Positions 11,184 through 22,192 of a DNA stretch of 64,000 nt are shown in pieces; positions within the stretch are counted from its first letter, which is position 1, and each line of letters begins with the position of its first letter. The notes under the pieces were generated by a model. That model worked only from the letters and a program-made list of their open reading frames with translations. It made no database searches and was not told where the DNA came from. A program made the position numbers and the translations under genes. Source of the DNA: Melieria omissa (taxonomy: Eukaryota > Arthropoda > Insecta > Diptera > Ulidiidae). The stretch covers positions 85,983,648 through 86,047,647 of the forward strand of contig OZ020267.1 of NCBI GenBank assembly GCA_963971225.1. Direction: 5' to 3'.

Positions 11184-12450
11184 ATGCCTGTTGAGCGATC
11201 TCCTAAACGCCAACTTATCACAATGGAGACTCCTTCCTCCAGATCCCCAAATGCACGTTTGACAGTTCCTGTCACTCGGGAGCCACCAAACACGCGCTCC
11301 AAACTTTCCATTCCCAAAGCAACCGATCCCAGTGTTGCCAAATTTACTTTCGAGTATGACAGACTCGTGCTATTATGCACACAATTTTCATCGGTTCCCA
11401 TTGAGGATTTGTCCAAATCCCTGGTCCAAATTAAGCAAAAAAATTTGCAAGCCCAATGGGGAGGCTTATGTGCGCACATTGCCTCTTTATTGCTGAAGAC
11501 AACAGCCAGCCCGACGGTTTCAAAGAGTCGGCTAGGCAAAAAATCGACGCCTGCACAGACCAGTACGAGTAGTGCATGGCTCAGATGTCGGACATCATTG
11601 AGATGCTCCAAATTCAGTCCCCCCAGCCCGCTGCGCTTATGGAACCGGTTCGATCCCTAGAACCAGCAAATACGCCTTACATTTGCCTACAAGTTCCGCC
11701 TTGTGATACCGAAACCTTTTTCGGGGGCTATGAGCAGTGGCCGTCCTTTCGGGACATGTTTACCGCGGGTTACATTAACCACCCCCAGCTCACTCCAGCC
11801 CAAAAATTGTATCACCTCCGATACAAAACGCAAGGCAAAGCCGGTGCTATTGTAAAGCAATATGCATTAACCGATGAGAATTTCGGACTCGCGTGGGAAG
11901 CCCTAAGATCCCGCTTTGAAAATAAACGCATGCTCATTGATACTCAAATCAGATCCCTTCTGAATATCGCTCCTGCCCACACTGAAAATAGTGAGGCGCT
12001 ACAGCGGATCCAAAGCACTATAAACAATTGTCTGTCTGTTCTCACTTCTCAGGCCGTAGACACTGACAATTGGGATCCGCTATTGGTTTACATATGTTGT
12101 ACCAAATTGCCCCAAGAGACACTTGCTCTATGGGAGCAATCATTGACATCCCGGAAGGATCTGCCACCCTGGTCGCAAATGGATGAGTTCCTGACCGGCA
12201 GATATGAGGTACTTGAACGGCTGCAAAGTATTCGCCCTTCTAAGCCGAAACCGTCTCAACCTTCGACTTCCAATGTCCTCCCAAATCGGCCACACAAATC
12301 TCTAAATTATCTCACTCAAGTGAAAAGGGACTTCGCGTGCAAGCTCTGCAACGCAAATCATCTCGGGCATGGGCGCTCAGATTGTGCAAAACGCCAATCA
12401 CATTTGCTTCTTGACGTTGGCAGTTTCAAACTCCAGCACAACCCTCAATA
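11184..12450 (+). pseudogene. BEL/Pao gag, copy II
   Basis: Structural capsid protein with the DUF1759-type core typical of BEL/Pao. It begins MPVERSPKRQ at 11184; the frame is lost near 11500 and a second frame (11576-12451) carries VPPCDTETFFGGYEQWPSF, HPQLTPAQKLYHLRYKT and ALTDENFGLAWEAL. The C-terminal knuckle region starts with CKLCNANHLGH at about 12340 and is then cut short compared with copy I, which keeps further cysteine units. The frameshift and missing knuckles make it non-functional. Confidence 0.82.
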
Positions 12451-12462
12451 GTACTCCCCCAA

Positions 12463-13440
12463 TTGACGCAATTGCTACCCACATTCACAATTAGCCATCC
12501 CAATCAGCAAGAAATTGCCACGCTAAATCTCGCTGACCCAAGTCCTTTCGAGTCAGCGCAGATAGATATAGTGATTGGCAGTGATCTCATACCGCAGATC
12601 ATGCTCGAAGGTATCCACCGGAATGTATGTGGCAGCTTACTTGCTCAGCATACAATATTCGGTTGGGTATTAAGCGGTCCAGTACCCCCTTCGCATTTGA
12701 CATGTGCCACAGACGTACCAAAACGCCATATGCATACTGGACCCGCCCTTCGAAATAATCTTCCCGCACTAAAGAAAGCCCTTTCGCAAGTGATTGCCGA
12801 CCTCAATCCCGTAGGGTTTCCACCCCAGGAATTAATGGAAAATCACTTCGAACCCACCACTCCTGCAAACTCGTACTCAAACCGGCAAATTTCCCCCTTC
12901 GTTACCAAACGTTTCGGCCCCACAGGATGGCTTTCGCCTCTAATGAAACAGAGAAAAAGGGTTCGACAAGAGCGTTGGCTAGACGCCACTCGATCCACAT
13001 TCACATCAATTGACGGAAATTGCATTTCCCCGCAGTTCCTTATTGCACCTCCTCCATCCCGGGTCCGAAAAAAGGTCAGTCGACACTCCAGTGCGATTTG
13101 CTCTAAGCGCTGCAAATCCCGAAGGCGTCGGACTGATCGGGTATAAACTCCAAGATCTACACGACCTCCTTCTTGGGTGGAACGGCTCCAGCAATTCTTC
13201 CATGCTGAGCCAAACGGTCATGCTCGTACAAGTCCAGTCCCGGATCACAGAGCGGTGGATTGCCACCACCCTCTCGAAAAGCAAGCCGACATTTCGGTCG
13301 GTTCTCCTGCTTCTCTCGAGCCCTACAAACATATTTATTATAACGTGCAAAATAATTCCTCATAACCCTCTCGAAATTCTCACTTTCCCTAATTGGCAAT
13401 TTGGCCAATTTAAGATAACTAGTCTCACATTCCTCCGGCT
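12463..13440 (+). pseudogene. BEL/Pao pol remnant, copy II
   Basis: Pieces of the polyprotein joined by deletions. 12463-12730 carries ESAQIDIVIGSDLIPQIM and SLLAQHTIFGWVLSGP, the segment after the protease in this family. The next piece, with TKRFGPTGWLSPL at about 12905-12945, corresponds to the block that follows the reverse transcriptase, so the RT catalytic region is gone. Sequence near 13180-13260 aligns with the segment after RNase H also seen at 21740-21830. No integrase core is present. Frames change at least twice. Confidence 0.7.
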
Positions 13441-13771
13441 TTAGCTTAAGCGAACCCCGCAGCTTAGCCGATTTCCCATACCCACGATGTTAGCCTCAAA
13501 ACTTGTATGCCCAATTAACTGATATCCACCTTTGCAGATCGTACGCTAGACGACCATCGCAGCAGCTGCCCTCGAGTTTGTCCCGCATGGTCGATAGGGA
13601 TCCAAGCATCCGCAGCGGCTACCATCCTGCAAAGAGGTCATCGGCGCACCCCTAAGCGCACCCACAGCCAGCCAGCCGTGAGCCGTACCACCACCAGCCA
13701 GACGTCAGCCGCATCAAGGCAACCCTCCCCCCGGCTACTCCATTAATTGCACTCTGCAATGGCGGCCGCGA
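13441..13771 (+). other. 3' untranslated segment of BEL/Pao copy II
   Basis: C-rich sequence between the last pol remnant and the 3' LTR with no ORF of interest. The bases just before the LTR, gcaatggcggccgcga, stand where a polypurine tract is expected but are not strongly purine-rich. Confidence 0.5.
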
Positions 13772-14000
13772 TGGCTAACTGAGTGCTGTGGTTGTTCAGT
13801 GATCTGTCGATCCCACCACTAATCCCTTCCTTTCCTTATCCTCTTGTACTGATGTTCCCCCTATTTATGCTCCCCGGCTTAGGCCATTGTTCTCGTTCAA
13901 TGTTTATTGTTTATACTTGTCATTCGAACGTCGACAAATATACACCCCATAAACCCGAACCAACCATGTTTAATTTCCTACCGCTCCGCCGACGTCAACA
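13772..14000 (+). repeat. 3' LTR of BEL/Pao copy II
   Basis: 229 bp, TGGCTAACTGAG to GACGTCAACA, about seven differences from the 5' LTR. Followed by ATTGT, which continues copy I gag. Confidence 0.85.
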
Positions 14001-14640
14001 ATTGTCTTTCGGTACTTAGGACCCAGGCCGTGGATACCGACAATTAGGATCCACTGCTTGTGTACATTTGTTGCACCAAATTGCCCGAAGAAAGACCTGC
14101 CTCTTTGGTCGCAAATGGAAGAGTTCCTGACCTGCAGGTACGAGGTGGTGGAATGGCTTAATAGCATTCGCCCCACTAAGCCAAAACCACAACCCTCCAA
14201 TTTCAATGCCCCTCAAAATCGGCCTCAAAATAGATCTCAGCACTTCCACACTGAGGTGAAAAACGACTTCGCGTACAAACTTTGTAACGCAAACCACCCT
14301 ATACGGACATGTTAAAGTTTCAAGAAGCTCAGCCCCCAGAGCCGACTGAAATACGTCAAAGAGCACAACTTATGCGAAAACTGTCTTGCCACAACACATA
14401 CCATAAAGAATTGCACAAGCGGTTTTACTTGTGTTTATTTCCAAAAGAAGCATCATTCCCTTCATCGACAACAATAACTCCACAACTCATTCCCCCACTT
14501 CAGATGCACAATCCTTCAAGGCTAAGTACGCCTCAAGTACAACCCCTTCATTCCAATAATGGCACCCAATCCCTTCTGCCGACGGCACTGGTGTATATTG
14601 CCCACCTAGGAGAATTGTTTAAGGGGGGCACTCCATGAAA
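14001..14640 (+). pseudogene. BEL/Pao gag, copy I, right part
   Basis: Continues copy I after the nested element. It carries KDLPLWSQMEEFLTCRYEVVE, KNDFAYKLCNANHPI at about 14250-14300 and, across a frame change, a second knuckle HNLCENCLATTHTIKNC and a third reading as KKHHSL. This tandem-cysteine arrangement is usual for BEL/Pao gag and resembles 23641-24141. Stops and frameshifts are frequent. The sequence then fades into A-rich DNA. Confidence 0.72.
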
Positions 14641-14781
14641 TGCTCAAAAAAATTACCGATTTTCTTTATTTTACTGTACAAAAAAAGAAAGAGACAGCAA
14701 CAATCCGTTTGGAACATCGGTAGGTTTTAGTTAAAAGTTCCAAAAAAAAAATTATACATAAAAAAAAATTAAAAATGGCAA

Positions 14782-15153
14782 GGTTAGGTTGCGGTGGCTG
14801 CCTCTATAAGAGACACACTCGGAGGCCTGAAAGGCCCATTGTGATACCACATATTTCACCCGTTTTTGAACTGTGTATGCAACACTGTTTTGCCAACATA
14901 TGTTACAGCACACATTTCAAGCGGATGGGGAAAGGGGAGGAGGGGACCTACAGTTTAACGCTGAATCCGAACGGCGATTGGCAGTTTTTCTTTCACACTT
15001 GGAGGTTTTGGAGGATTCTTGTAATTCTCATTCCCTTCATGTGGATACCGATAGAAGTAGACGAGTGTTTCACCAGCCCGAGCCAGGAATCGAACCTGGA
15101 GCCTTTGGTATGAGAAGCCAGCGCGTTACCCGCTGGACTATCGAGGCCGGCTA
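14782..15153 (-). repeat. tRNA-derived SINE, family 1, copy b
   Basis: Flanked by the 11-bp direct repeat aaaaatggcaa at 14771-14781 and 15154-15164. On the minus strand it starts with a tRNA-like head: an A-box-like segment near the right end and B box ggttcgattcc (plus strand ggaatcgaacc, about 15086-15096). The body carries the core seen on the plus strand as gacctacagtttaacgctg. The far end is aacctaacct with no poly(A). RNA polymerase III transcription is expected from the internal promoter. Confidence 0.88.
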
Positions 15154-15234
15154 AAAAATGGCAAACATATTGACCATCTTCCGAGGCTTGGTTTACAAAA
15201 TACGTCTTCCCCTAACGATGCCGTCCGAAATTTA

Positions 15235-15506
15235 GGTATAGTCCGATATGGCAAGGATGGTTCTCGACGAAATGGGCTGTGCGAGAATGGTGATAAGAAA
15301 ACTGCTATAAAAGCAGCAGTGGCAGCGCAAGGGGTCGAGTCTGTGTTGAGCAAGCAAAGTGGTAACAAGTGTAGATACAAGCGAAGTGTAATTCTGTAAA
15401 TAAAGTGATTGTTAGTTACTGCGTTTGCGCTGAATAATTGAAGTTGTTTTATTTTCAAATACAATCAAAACGAACCGTCGATAACGAACTGTGGAGTTTC
15501 GTAACA
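15235..15506 (+). repeat. 5' LTR of Gypsy copy B (truncated)
   Basis: Matches the last 270 bp of the 3' LTR with few differences, apart from a 39-bp stretch present only in the 3' LTR. Contains ctataaaagc near 15304 as a TATA candidate and aataaag near 15400 as a polyadenylation signal. Ends TTTCGTAACA. Its beginning is missing; the 70 bp to the left are unassigned. Confidence 0.85.
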
Positions 15507-15591
15507 TTTGGTGTCAGAAGTTCGGATTGTGTTACTGAAGATAAACAAAGAATAAATAAATAAAATTATAAAAACACAGACATGGTTAAAC

Positions 15592-17379
15592 TCGAGCTGC
15601 TGAAGGTGGACCAGCTGAAGAAAGAGCTGGCTGCCTGGAATTTGCCGACTGCTGGCGGCAAGGTGGAGTTGCAGCTGCGCTTGCGAGAGGCGTGTGAATA
15701 ACGAGGCATCGATTGGACTGCACACGAGTTCGGAACGCATGAACAAGAGGCGTCGGCCAAGGTGGAGGAATCGCCTGCTGGTGCTGCTTCATTGCAAAGT
15801 ACGACTGCAGTGGCTGCGCCACTACAAGCATTGGACATGAGCCAGTTAATGGTTGCACTTAAAGGCATGTTTGAGACTTCCAACCGTGAAATGGCAGCCA
15901 AAATGGAAAATGAAAATAGCGAAATGTCGGCGCAAATGGCAGCGAAACTGGAAACCACGAATCAGGAAATTTCGGCAAAAATCGAGACGACGAATCAAGA
16001 AATAGCAAGAATGGAAACGGCGACCCGTGAAATATCGGAGCAAATGGAAGCGTGCAACCGAGAAATAGGGACAAAATCTGCGCGCATAGAGTAGAAGGTG
16101 GAGGAAATTTCCGATAGACTGAACGGGAAAGTTGAGCATCTTGAGACGCGAATGGACAAGTGGGACAAACGAGTTGACAGTCTGGAGGATTCGGTAAACA
16201 GGAAAACCGATGAGCGGCTTAGAGAGGTACGGCCACGAGAATGTTTGCCGCCGGTTCCAGAAAGTTTCGCCACCCGAACAGAAGTGCCTACTTATGATGG
16301 TGCTACGCCGTTCGATACATTCAAACTGCAATTCGACTTAGCTGCTTTGCAAAATCAGTGGACAGATATCAGGAAGGGTAAGAGATTGGCACTAGCGCTG
16401 AAAGGTCCTGCGGCTGAGGTAATGAAATCAGTTCCGGAATGTTCGAGGAGTGATTATGAGGCCGTCATGAGAGCGTTGGCAGCGAAGTACAGCAACGAGC
16501 ACAACCATACGCTGTACTACTTCGAGCTGAAGAACCGCAGGCAAAGAGCCAGCGAGACGCTGCAGACATATGCGGCAGACATTGAGCGGCTCGTACAGTT
16601 GTAATAATAATAATAATTGATTGGCACGACAGCCCGCTTACGCGAGACTAAGGCCTAGCTTCCCGCAACCACCCGTGTTGTGCGTGTGAATTTTGTACGC
16701 GGGTGGAAGGGACCTACAGTTTTATGCCGGTTCCGAACGGCAGGTTGGGAGCTTTTTCATAGGCAATTTTTACTCTCAGAGGTTTGCCATCTCCAGCTGA
16801 GAGGACAGCCACCGAAAGAGAAAACGCGTTTCCCGTTATTTTAGGTGTTATTACAGGCAGTATTTGAACCTGCGGTTGCTGCCTTTGCCTCGTTGTCCAT
16901 CGCACTAACCAACTGAGCCACGGCGGCTGCTCGTACAGTTGTGCTACCCAAAATTCGGCGCTGATGATCTCGAGAGGATGAAGATTGAGTCTTTCATTGA
17001 GGGTGTTCATGATTCGGAGACACGTCGCAGTGCGTTGATGATGGGCAAGGCGACATTTAAGGAAACGGTGACCAGCGCGATGACATATGAGGCGACATGG
17101 ATTGGAGGCACTCGGTATGCATCTGCAAGGATACGCCAAATTCAGTCGTACAAGGACATTGCGATACAACCCATAAGCTCTGAGACACCAGGCACGCCAC
17201 GGGTGGTCTCCTCTAAAATTGTTTGTTGGGCATGTGGCCAGCAGGGTCACATATCACGAGACTGCCGTCAACGAAAGAGGCGTTCCCGTTTTCGATCGCA
17301 ATCGCCTGAAGCGAGGAACACTGAAAATCGAGGCTCAGCCAACAAGCGCAGGGCTGAGGACAACGAGTCGTTAAACTAG
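15592..17379 (+). pseudogene. Gypsy gag, copy B (SAP-like N-terminus, SINE inside)
   Basis: Starts MVKLELLKVDQLKKELAAWN at 15592. The first 35 residues fit a SAP motif (LKVDQLKKEL, then LPTAGGKVELQLRL), a DNA/chromatin-binding helix-turn-helix. Next are Ala-rich sequence, a long coiled coil with 11-residue repeats of the type METTNQEISAK, the capsid-like core (PTYDGATPFDTFKLQFD), and the CCHC knuckle CWACGQQGHISRDC near 17224-17265 with a basic tail. Stops occur at about 15700 and 16092. A SINE at 16603-16928 splits the core helix LQTYAADIERLVQL with a clean TSD. The frame ends at 17377-17379. Confidence 0.85.
16603..16928 (-). repeat. tRNA-derived SINE, family 2, copy a, inside Gypsy gag
   Basis: Flanked by the 14-bp direct repeat gctcgtacagttgt at 16589-16602 and 16929-16942. 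Minus-strand order: a tRNA-like head starting gccgccgtggctcagttggt (A box) with B box near caggttcaaatactg, a body, then a (TTA)n tail seen on the plus strand as taataataataataa at 16603-16617. The body shares the core gacctacagtttta..ccgaacggc with family 1, although the heads differ. Confidence 0.92.
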
Positions 17380-17447
17380 AACGGGTCAGCCCAAAGGGGC
17401 GTGAGATTATCCCCACAACCTGCTGCCTCACCGTCCTTGTCTCGCAG

Positions 17448-17989
17448 TTGAAACGACAACCCAGCAACTTGACGATTGAAGGAAAGATAGATGGAAAGTT
17501 GTTCGTGTTGACACTGGATACTGGAGCGCCATATTCTATCATAAAAAGGAAGCTTCTGAAGAACTGGGAACCACTGCATGGCATACAGCTGAGGACTGCG
17601 ACTGGCGAGCGTGCGCCGATAAGAGGGAAAGTAACAAAAACAATTGCTATCGGCACCAGCAGCCTGGAACATGAGTTCATCGTCGCGGACATAATGGATG
17701 ACGTGATTATCGGCGTGGATTTCATGATTAGACACGGTTTTACGCTGGACCTGAAAGAAACTGTGCTGAAGTATGCCAACGTTGAATTCCCCCTGCACAC
17801 TGGCTATGAGCGAAGCGTGGCGGTAAGGAGAGTTGTCTCGTGTCAACACCAGAAGATACCAGCGAATTCCGAGGCGATTGTGTGGGCGAAGGTGGACGAG
17901 GACGATGGGACAAGCCGGCTATGGGTTGTAGAAGCGCCAAAACAAGGATACGGCAACATAATAATTGGACGTACATTAGTGGAACCCTA
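17448..17989 (+). pseudogene. Gypsy pol N-terminal part: aspartic protease, copy B
   Basis: 180-codon open frame with the retropepsin active site LTLDTGAPYSII (about 17505-17540), the flap-proximal ATGERAPIRG, and DVIIGVDFMIRHGF with the second conserved hydrophobic-Gly block. This enzyme cleaves the Gag-Pol precursor. The frame ends at 17987-17989, and homology continues in the frame of 17840-20341, so a frameshift separates protease from RT. Gag ends 68 bp upstream in another frame, consistent with normal gag-pol frameshifting plus later decay. Confidence 0.85.
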
Positions 17990-20341
17990 GTCACTAGAAT
18001 AAACCCTAGAATACTAGTCAGGATACTCAACCCACTGAACACACCCAGATATGTCGAAAAAGATGCGGTCATTGGCGAGTGTAGAGAGGCTGAAGCAGTT
18101 GTCAATTGCGAACGCAGTCCAACCGGAGGAAGCAAGAAAAGCTGTTCTAACATGAACGCCATACCGCAGAACCAGTGGAGCAGCGAATTGACAGCCGATC
18201 AGAAACAGAAGGCACGGTCACTCCTGCAGCACTATGGGTCAATATTTGCAACAGAAGCGGGCGGCAGAACAGTTATAGTGAAGCACAACATCGACACCGG
18301 AAGTGCGAAACCAATCCGCCAACCACCAAGACGGGTCCCTCTGGCCAAGAGGGAAGAGGTCACAAATTTGATTGAAAACATGCATAAAGAAAAGGTCATA
18401 GAGCCTTCGTCAGGCCCCTGGTGTTCACCAGTCGTGTTAGTCAAGAAAAAGGATGGCAGTACCCGATTTTGTGTGGACTATCGAAAGCTCAATGACGTGA
18501 CCAAGAAGGACAGCTACCCACTACCTCGAATCGATGACACCCTGGACACACTGTCAGGCACACAGTGGCTTTCCACACTCGACTTACGCAGCGGCTATTG
18601 GCAGGTGGAGCTTGCAGACAAGGACAAGGAGAAAACGGCTTTTAGTGTTGGCGACGGTTTGTGGCAGTTCACCGTCATGCCGTTTGGACTCTGCAACGCA
18701 CCAGCAACATTCGAGCGGCTAATGGAGCGTGTGCTGAAAGGTCTGCATTGGCGGACGTGTTTGGTATACCTCGACGACATAATCGTGATGGGCAAAAGCT
18801 TCGATGACCACCTGGAAAAACTGAAGGAGGTATTTGAGCGAATACAGAAAGCCGGGCTTAAACTCAACCCAAAGAAGTGCTCGCTGTTACAAAAAGAGGT
18901 CAAGTATCTGGGTCACACGGTTTCCGCTCGCGGAGTACATACGGACGAAGGCAAGATCACGGCGGTGGAGTGGCCCCGACCACGCAATCTACACGAACTC
19001 CGCAGTTTCCTGGGCCTGTGCACATACTACCGAAGATTCGTTCCAGGATTTGCGAACATAGCTGGCAGCTTGCACAAACTGACGAAAAAGAATCAAGCAT
19101 TCGCGTGGGGCGAAGATCAGGAGCAGGCTTTTGCACGACTGGAGGAAAAATTGTGCACTGCTCCAATTCTGGCCTTCCCCGTGCCTGGAGAGATGTTTGT
19201 GCTGGATACAGATGCAAGGCATAGTATTGGTGGTGTGCTATCACAGATAATAGATGGCCAAGAACAAGTGATAGCCTACTACAGCAAAATTTTGTCAAAG
19301 CCTGAACGAAACTACTGTGTGACACGAAGGGAGTTGCTCGCAGTATTGGAATGCGTGAAACACTTCCACAAATACCTGTATGGGCAAAAGTTTCGCCTGC
19401 GCACAGATCATGCGGCATTGAAATGGCTACTGAACTTTAAAGATCCGGAAGGCCAATTGGCGCGGTGGATCAAGCGGCTGCAGAGCTACGACTACACGGT
19501 AGAGCATCGCAAGGGTAGCAGCCATGGAAATGCCGATGCCTTGTCACGCCGTCCGTGCAAAACCGAATGCAGGCATTGTTCGCGAGCCGAAAGCAAAGAG
19601 CAGATAGTGGACGTACGATTGATCAGCGTTATGCCAGAGGAAGGGTGGTCTGCGGAGAGGATACAAAAGGACCAGCGCGAGGATACGGATCTTAAAAAAA
19701 TCATTGAAGGCAAGGAGCCAGGTGCACGTCCAGACTGGCAGGAGATGGCCGGTGAGAGCCCGATCGCGAAGTCTTACTGGGCGCAGTGGCAAAGTCTGCG
19801 GTTGTCTGATGGTTGCCTATACCGCCAGTGGGAGAGTGAGGATGGCCGGACCAGCAATTCTCTAATTGTAGTGCCGAAATGCAGGATAAACGAGGTGGTC
19901 GAGGCATACCATGACGACTCCAGCGGAGGGCACCTAGGCATCACCAAAACCGTCGCCAAAATAAAAAGACGATTCTACTGGATAGGATGCCAGGAGTCTG
20001 TCGCCGATTGGATTAAGAGCTGTGATCGATGTTCGGCTGCGAAAGGGCCAACAAGAAGATCTCGGGGCCGCATGCAGCAGTACAACGTGGGAGCGCCCTT
20101 CGAGCGAATCGCCATGGACGTCGCCGGGCCATTCCCAATTAGCACTCAAGGCAACAAATATGTGCTGGTGGTGATGGACTATTTCAGCAAATGGCCCGAA
20201 GTGTATCCTATTCCTAACCAGGAGGCCACCACGGTCGCGGAAATGCTGGTAAACAACTGGGTGGAGTTCCACTGGAGTTGCACTCAGATCAAGGCCGGAA
20301 TTTCGAGTCTCTTGTATTCAAGGAAGTGTGTGAGCTACTAG
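17990..20341 (+). pseudogene. Gypsy pol: RT, RNase H and integrase core, copy B
   Basis: Long open frame (through 20341) with the RT fingers VLVKKKDGSTRFCVDYRKLN, palm FGLCNAPATFERLM and the catalytic YLDD box at about 18765-18785, then connection sequence LRSFLGLCTYYRRFV. RNase H follows with LDTDARHSIGGVLSQ, RRELLAV and RTDHAALKWL (about 19200-19440). The integrase H2C2 domain (GGHLGITKTVAKIKRRFYW, SCDRCS) and core (IAMDVAGPF) come next. A deletion near 20260 relative to copy A destroys the frame just before HSDQGRNFES. All RT and RNase H motifs look intact. Confidence 0.92.
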
Positions 20342-20933
20342 GAATAAGGAAAACTCGCACCTGTCCTTTGCATCCCCAGTCCGACGGCATGGTGGAACGA
20401 TTCAATCGAACACTGGAGGAATATCTGCGAAAAGTAGTAGACAGAAATCAAAAGGATTGGGACACGCATATTCCGCTGTTCCTGATGGCGTATAGGTCAG
20501 CCCCGCACAATACGACATCACTCACTCCAGCCCGAGCAGTGTTTGGCACGGAGCTGAGGTTGCGTGCTGACTTGAAGTTCGGAGTGGTCAGCACGACGGA
20601 AGGCGCTATGACTGATTACGCAGTTAATAAGCGATCGGAGCTGGAAGAAATCCACCAGTTTATAAGGCCAGATATGATCTACGAGCTAACACAGCGGGGT
20701 TCCAAGAAGGAGATCTAGTAATGCTTTACAGCCCGCAGCGGAGGAAAGGTTTGTCTCCAAAGCTTCACACGTCATGGGAAGAACCGTACAAGGTCGTGAC
20801 CAGGATTAATGACGTGGTGTACAGGGTTCAACGCTGCGGCAACAGAAACGCCAGGTTGAAAGTAGTCCATTTGGAACGCCTGGCGTCTTACTCCGGCGGA
20901 GCCTCGGTACTTGTTCGGGACGAACAAGTCTAA
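20278..20933 (+). pseudogene. Gypsy integrase C-terminal part, copy B
   Basis: Begins MHSDQGRNFES (second catalytic Asp) in a new frame, with HPQSDGMVERFNRTLEEYL containing the catalytic Glu, and runs to a stop at 20716-20718. A deletion of roughly 46 bp near 20670 relative to copy A removes part of the linker. The final piece 20721-20933 holds the C-terminal domain (SPQRRKGLSPKL, VVYRVQRCGNR) and ends just before the 3' LTR. Confidence 0.85.
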
Positions 20934-20944
20934 GTGATGGGCAG

Positions 20945-21354
20945 TGAAACGAAAAGGCACACTGTGCTGTGCATGAACGCTTTTGCAAGCATACTTTTAG
21001 GCATGCACTTTGAACTACAGCAAAACTGGTATAAATTCGCTTGGTATAGTCCGATATGGCAAGGATGGTTCTCGAAGAAATGGGCTGTGCAAGAATGGTC
21101 GAGCGCTTTTCAATTGGAAGTTGCAAGAAACTTCGGCGCGATAAGAAAACTACTATAAAAGCAGCAGTGGCAGCGCAAGGGGTCGAGTCTGTGTTGAGCA
21201 AGCAAAGTGGTAACAAGTGTAGATACAAGCGAAGTGTAATTCTGTAAATAAAGTGATTGTTAGTTACTGCGTTTGCGCTGAATAATTGAAGTTGTTTTAT
21301 TTTCTAATACAATCAAAACGAACCGTCGATAACGAACTGTGGAGTTTCGTAACA
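20945..21354 (+). repeat. 3' LTR of Gypsy copy B
   Basis: 410 bp, TGAAACGAAAAGG to TTTCGTAACA. TATA candidate ctataaaagc near 21155, polyadenylation signal aataaag near 21247. The 3' two thirds match the truncated 5' LTR closely, apart from a 39-bp block the 5' LTR lacks. Confidence 0.88.
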
Positions 21355-21360
21355 ATACGT

Positions 21361-21840
21361 ACCAGCACGAATGGTGACAGCCGCTCATCACATCTCCTTG
21401 TTGCAAAAACAAGAGTTGCACCTCTCTAAACAATAAGCTTACCTCGCTTAGGGCTTTGCGGAGCAGTTTTACTCTCCCAGATCATCAAATCCCTTCGCCC
21501 TCATTTTGGGTTCGATCAATCGGAGATCCATTTATAGACCAATTCTGAAATTGTCCTTGCTTGGTTGGAAAAACCACCTTGCACATGGAAAACTTATGTT
21601 GCCAACCTCACGACTCAGATACTTCAAAATGTGCACAACGCTCCCTGGCGACATGTCCCAAGCGCTGAGAATCCGGCGGAACGCGCGGATGCAAGCCGCA
21701 AAATCTTAAATATCACACTCTCCAGTGGACTGGCCCTAAATGGCTGCAGCAAGCTTCCGATGCTTGGCCAAAGGGTCATTCTCGCAAAGTTCCAATCCCG
21801 GAACAACGAGCGATTGACTGCCACTACCAGTGTTGCCACT
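21361..21840 (+). pseudogene. BEL/Pao RNase H-region fragment
   Basis: Frames here carry LAWLEKPPCTWKTYVANL-type sequence followed by NAPWRHVPSAENPAE (about 21547-21684), the block after the BEL/Pao RNase H domain. Just before it a second frame has SLRPHFGFDQSEIH. The segment near 21740-21830 aligns with 13180-13260 of copy II. There are several frame changes. It is probably part of the same disrupted BEL/Pao copy as the integrase at 22979-23640. Confidence 0.72.
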
Positions 21841-22045
21841 TGAAAAAATTTTCCGACCAAATCCGAGCTCAACCGACCAAATTAAAAATTTGCGTCATCC
21901 TTAACGTCATTTTTAAATTAAAATTTTATTTTTTTAATAAATTTTATTTTCTAAGGAGAAGATATTCACATCGCAAAATGGACCAAAATTCGTTGAAGCA
22001 GACCAACGGACCAAAGTAAAAAAATCTGACCAATTTTGGTCCGAA
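21841..22045. other. AT-rich spacer with short inverted words
   Basis: Repeated ccgaccaaa/tggtccgaaaa words near 21858-22045 suggest a degraded small DNA element whose left edge may be cagtgttgccacttg at about 21828, a form common in hAT ends. The right edge is unclear. No gene. Confidence 0.35.
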
Positions 22046-22192
22046 AAGTAGAGCTGGAAAAAACATCGATGGTACTATCGATACATCGATGTTTTCGTAT
22101 ATTCTGAAAACATCGATGTTTGGCTACCACTATCGATGCTTTTTATTCTCCTTTGCGTAGCTGAACGAAAAGCATGTAAGTAAAATTATTAT

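Larger units (their letters stand above)
9193..14000 (+). mobile_element. BEL/Pao LTR element, copy II (pol deleted)
   Basis: Two direct 229-bp LTRs (9193-9421 and 13772-14000) start TGGCTAAC and end in ACA. Flanks ATTTT and ATTGT look like a TSD with one change, and copy I gag continues on both sides, so this is a same-family nested insertion. A primer-binding-like TGGTCCTTCGAGCCGC starts immediately after the 5' LTR. The LTRs differ at about seven positions. Gag is fairly well kept; pol has lost most of protease, RT and integrase. Confidence 0.85.
15235..21354 (+). mobile_element. Ty3/Gypsy LTR element, copy B (most complete)
   Basis: Partial 5' LTR (15235-15506), a primer site TGGTGTCAGAAG at 15509, gag, protease, RT, RNase H and integrase in order, and a 410-bp 3' LTR (20945-21354). 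The 5' LTR lacks its first 110 or so bases. The primer site resembles the 3' end of tRNA-Leu (family knowledge, from memory). Gag contains two stops and a SINE; pol has at least three indels. No env-like frame follows integrase. BEL/Pao sequence begins right after the element. Confidence 0.9.

Noticed and set aside
17213..17849. Minus-strand frames of 195 and 157 codons opposite protease
   Set aside because: The plus strand has the clear retropepsin motif, so these are shadows.
20945..21354. Possible env-like ORF after Gypsy integrase
   Set aside because: Integrase is followed directly by the LTR in copies A and B; no third ORF.
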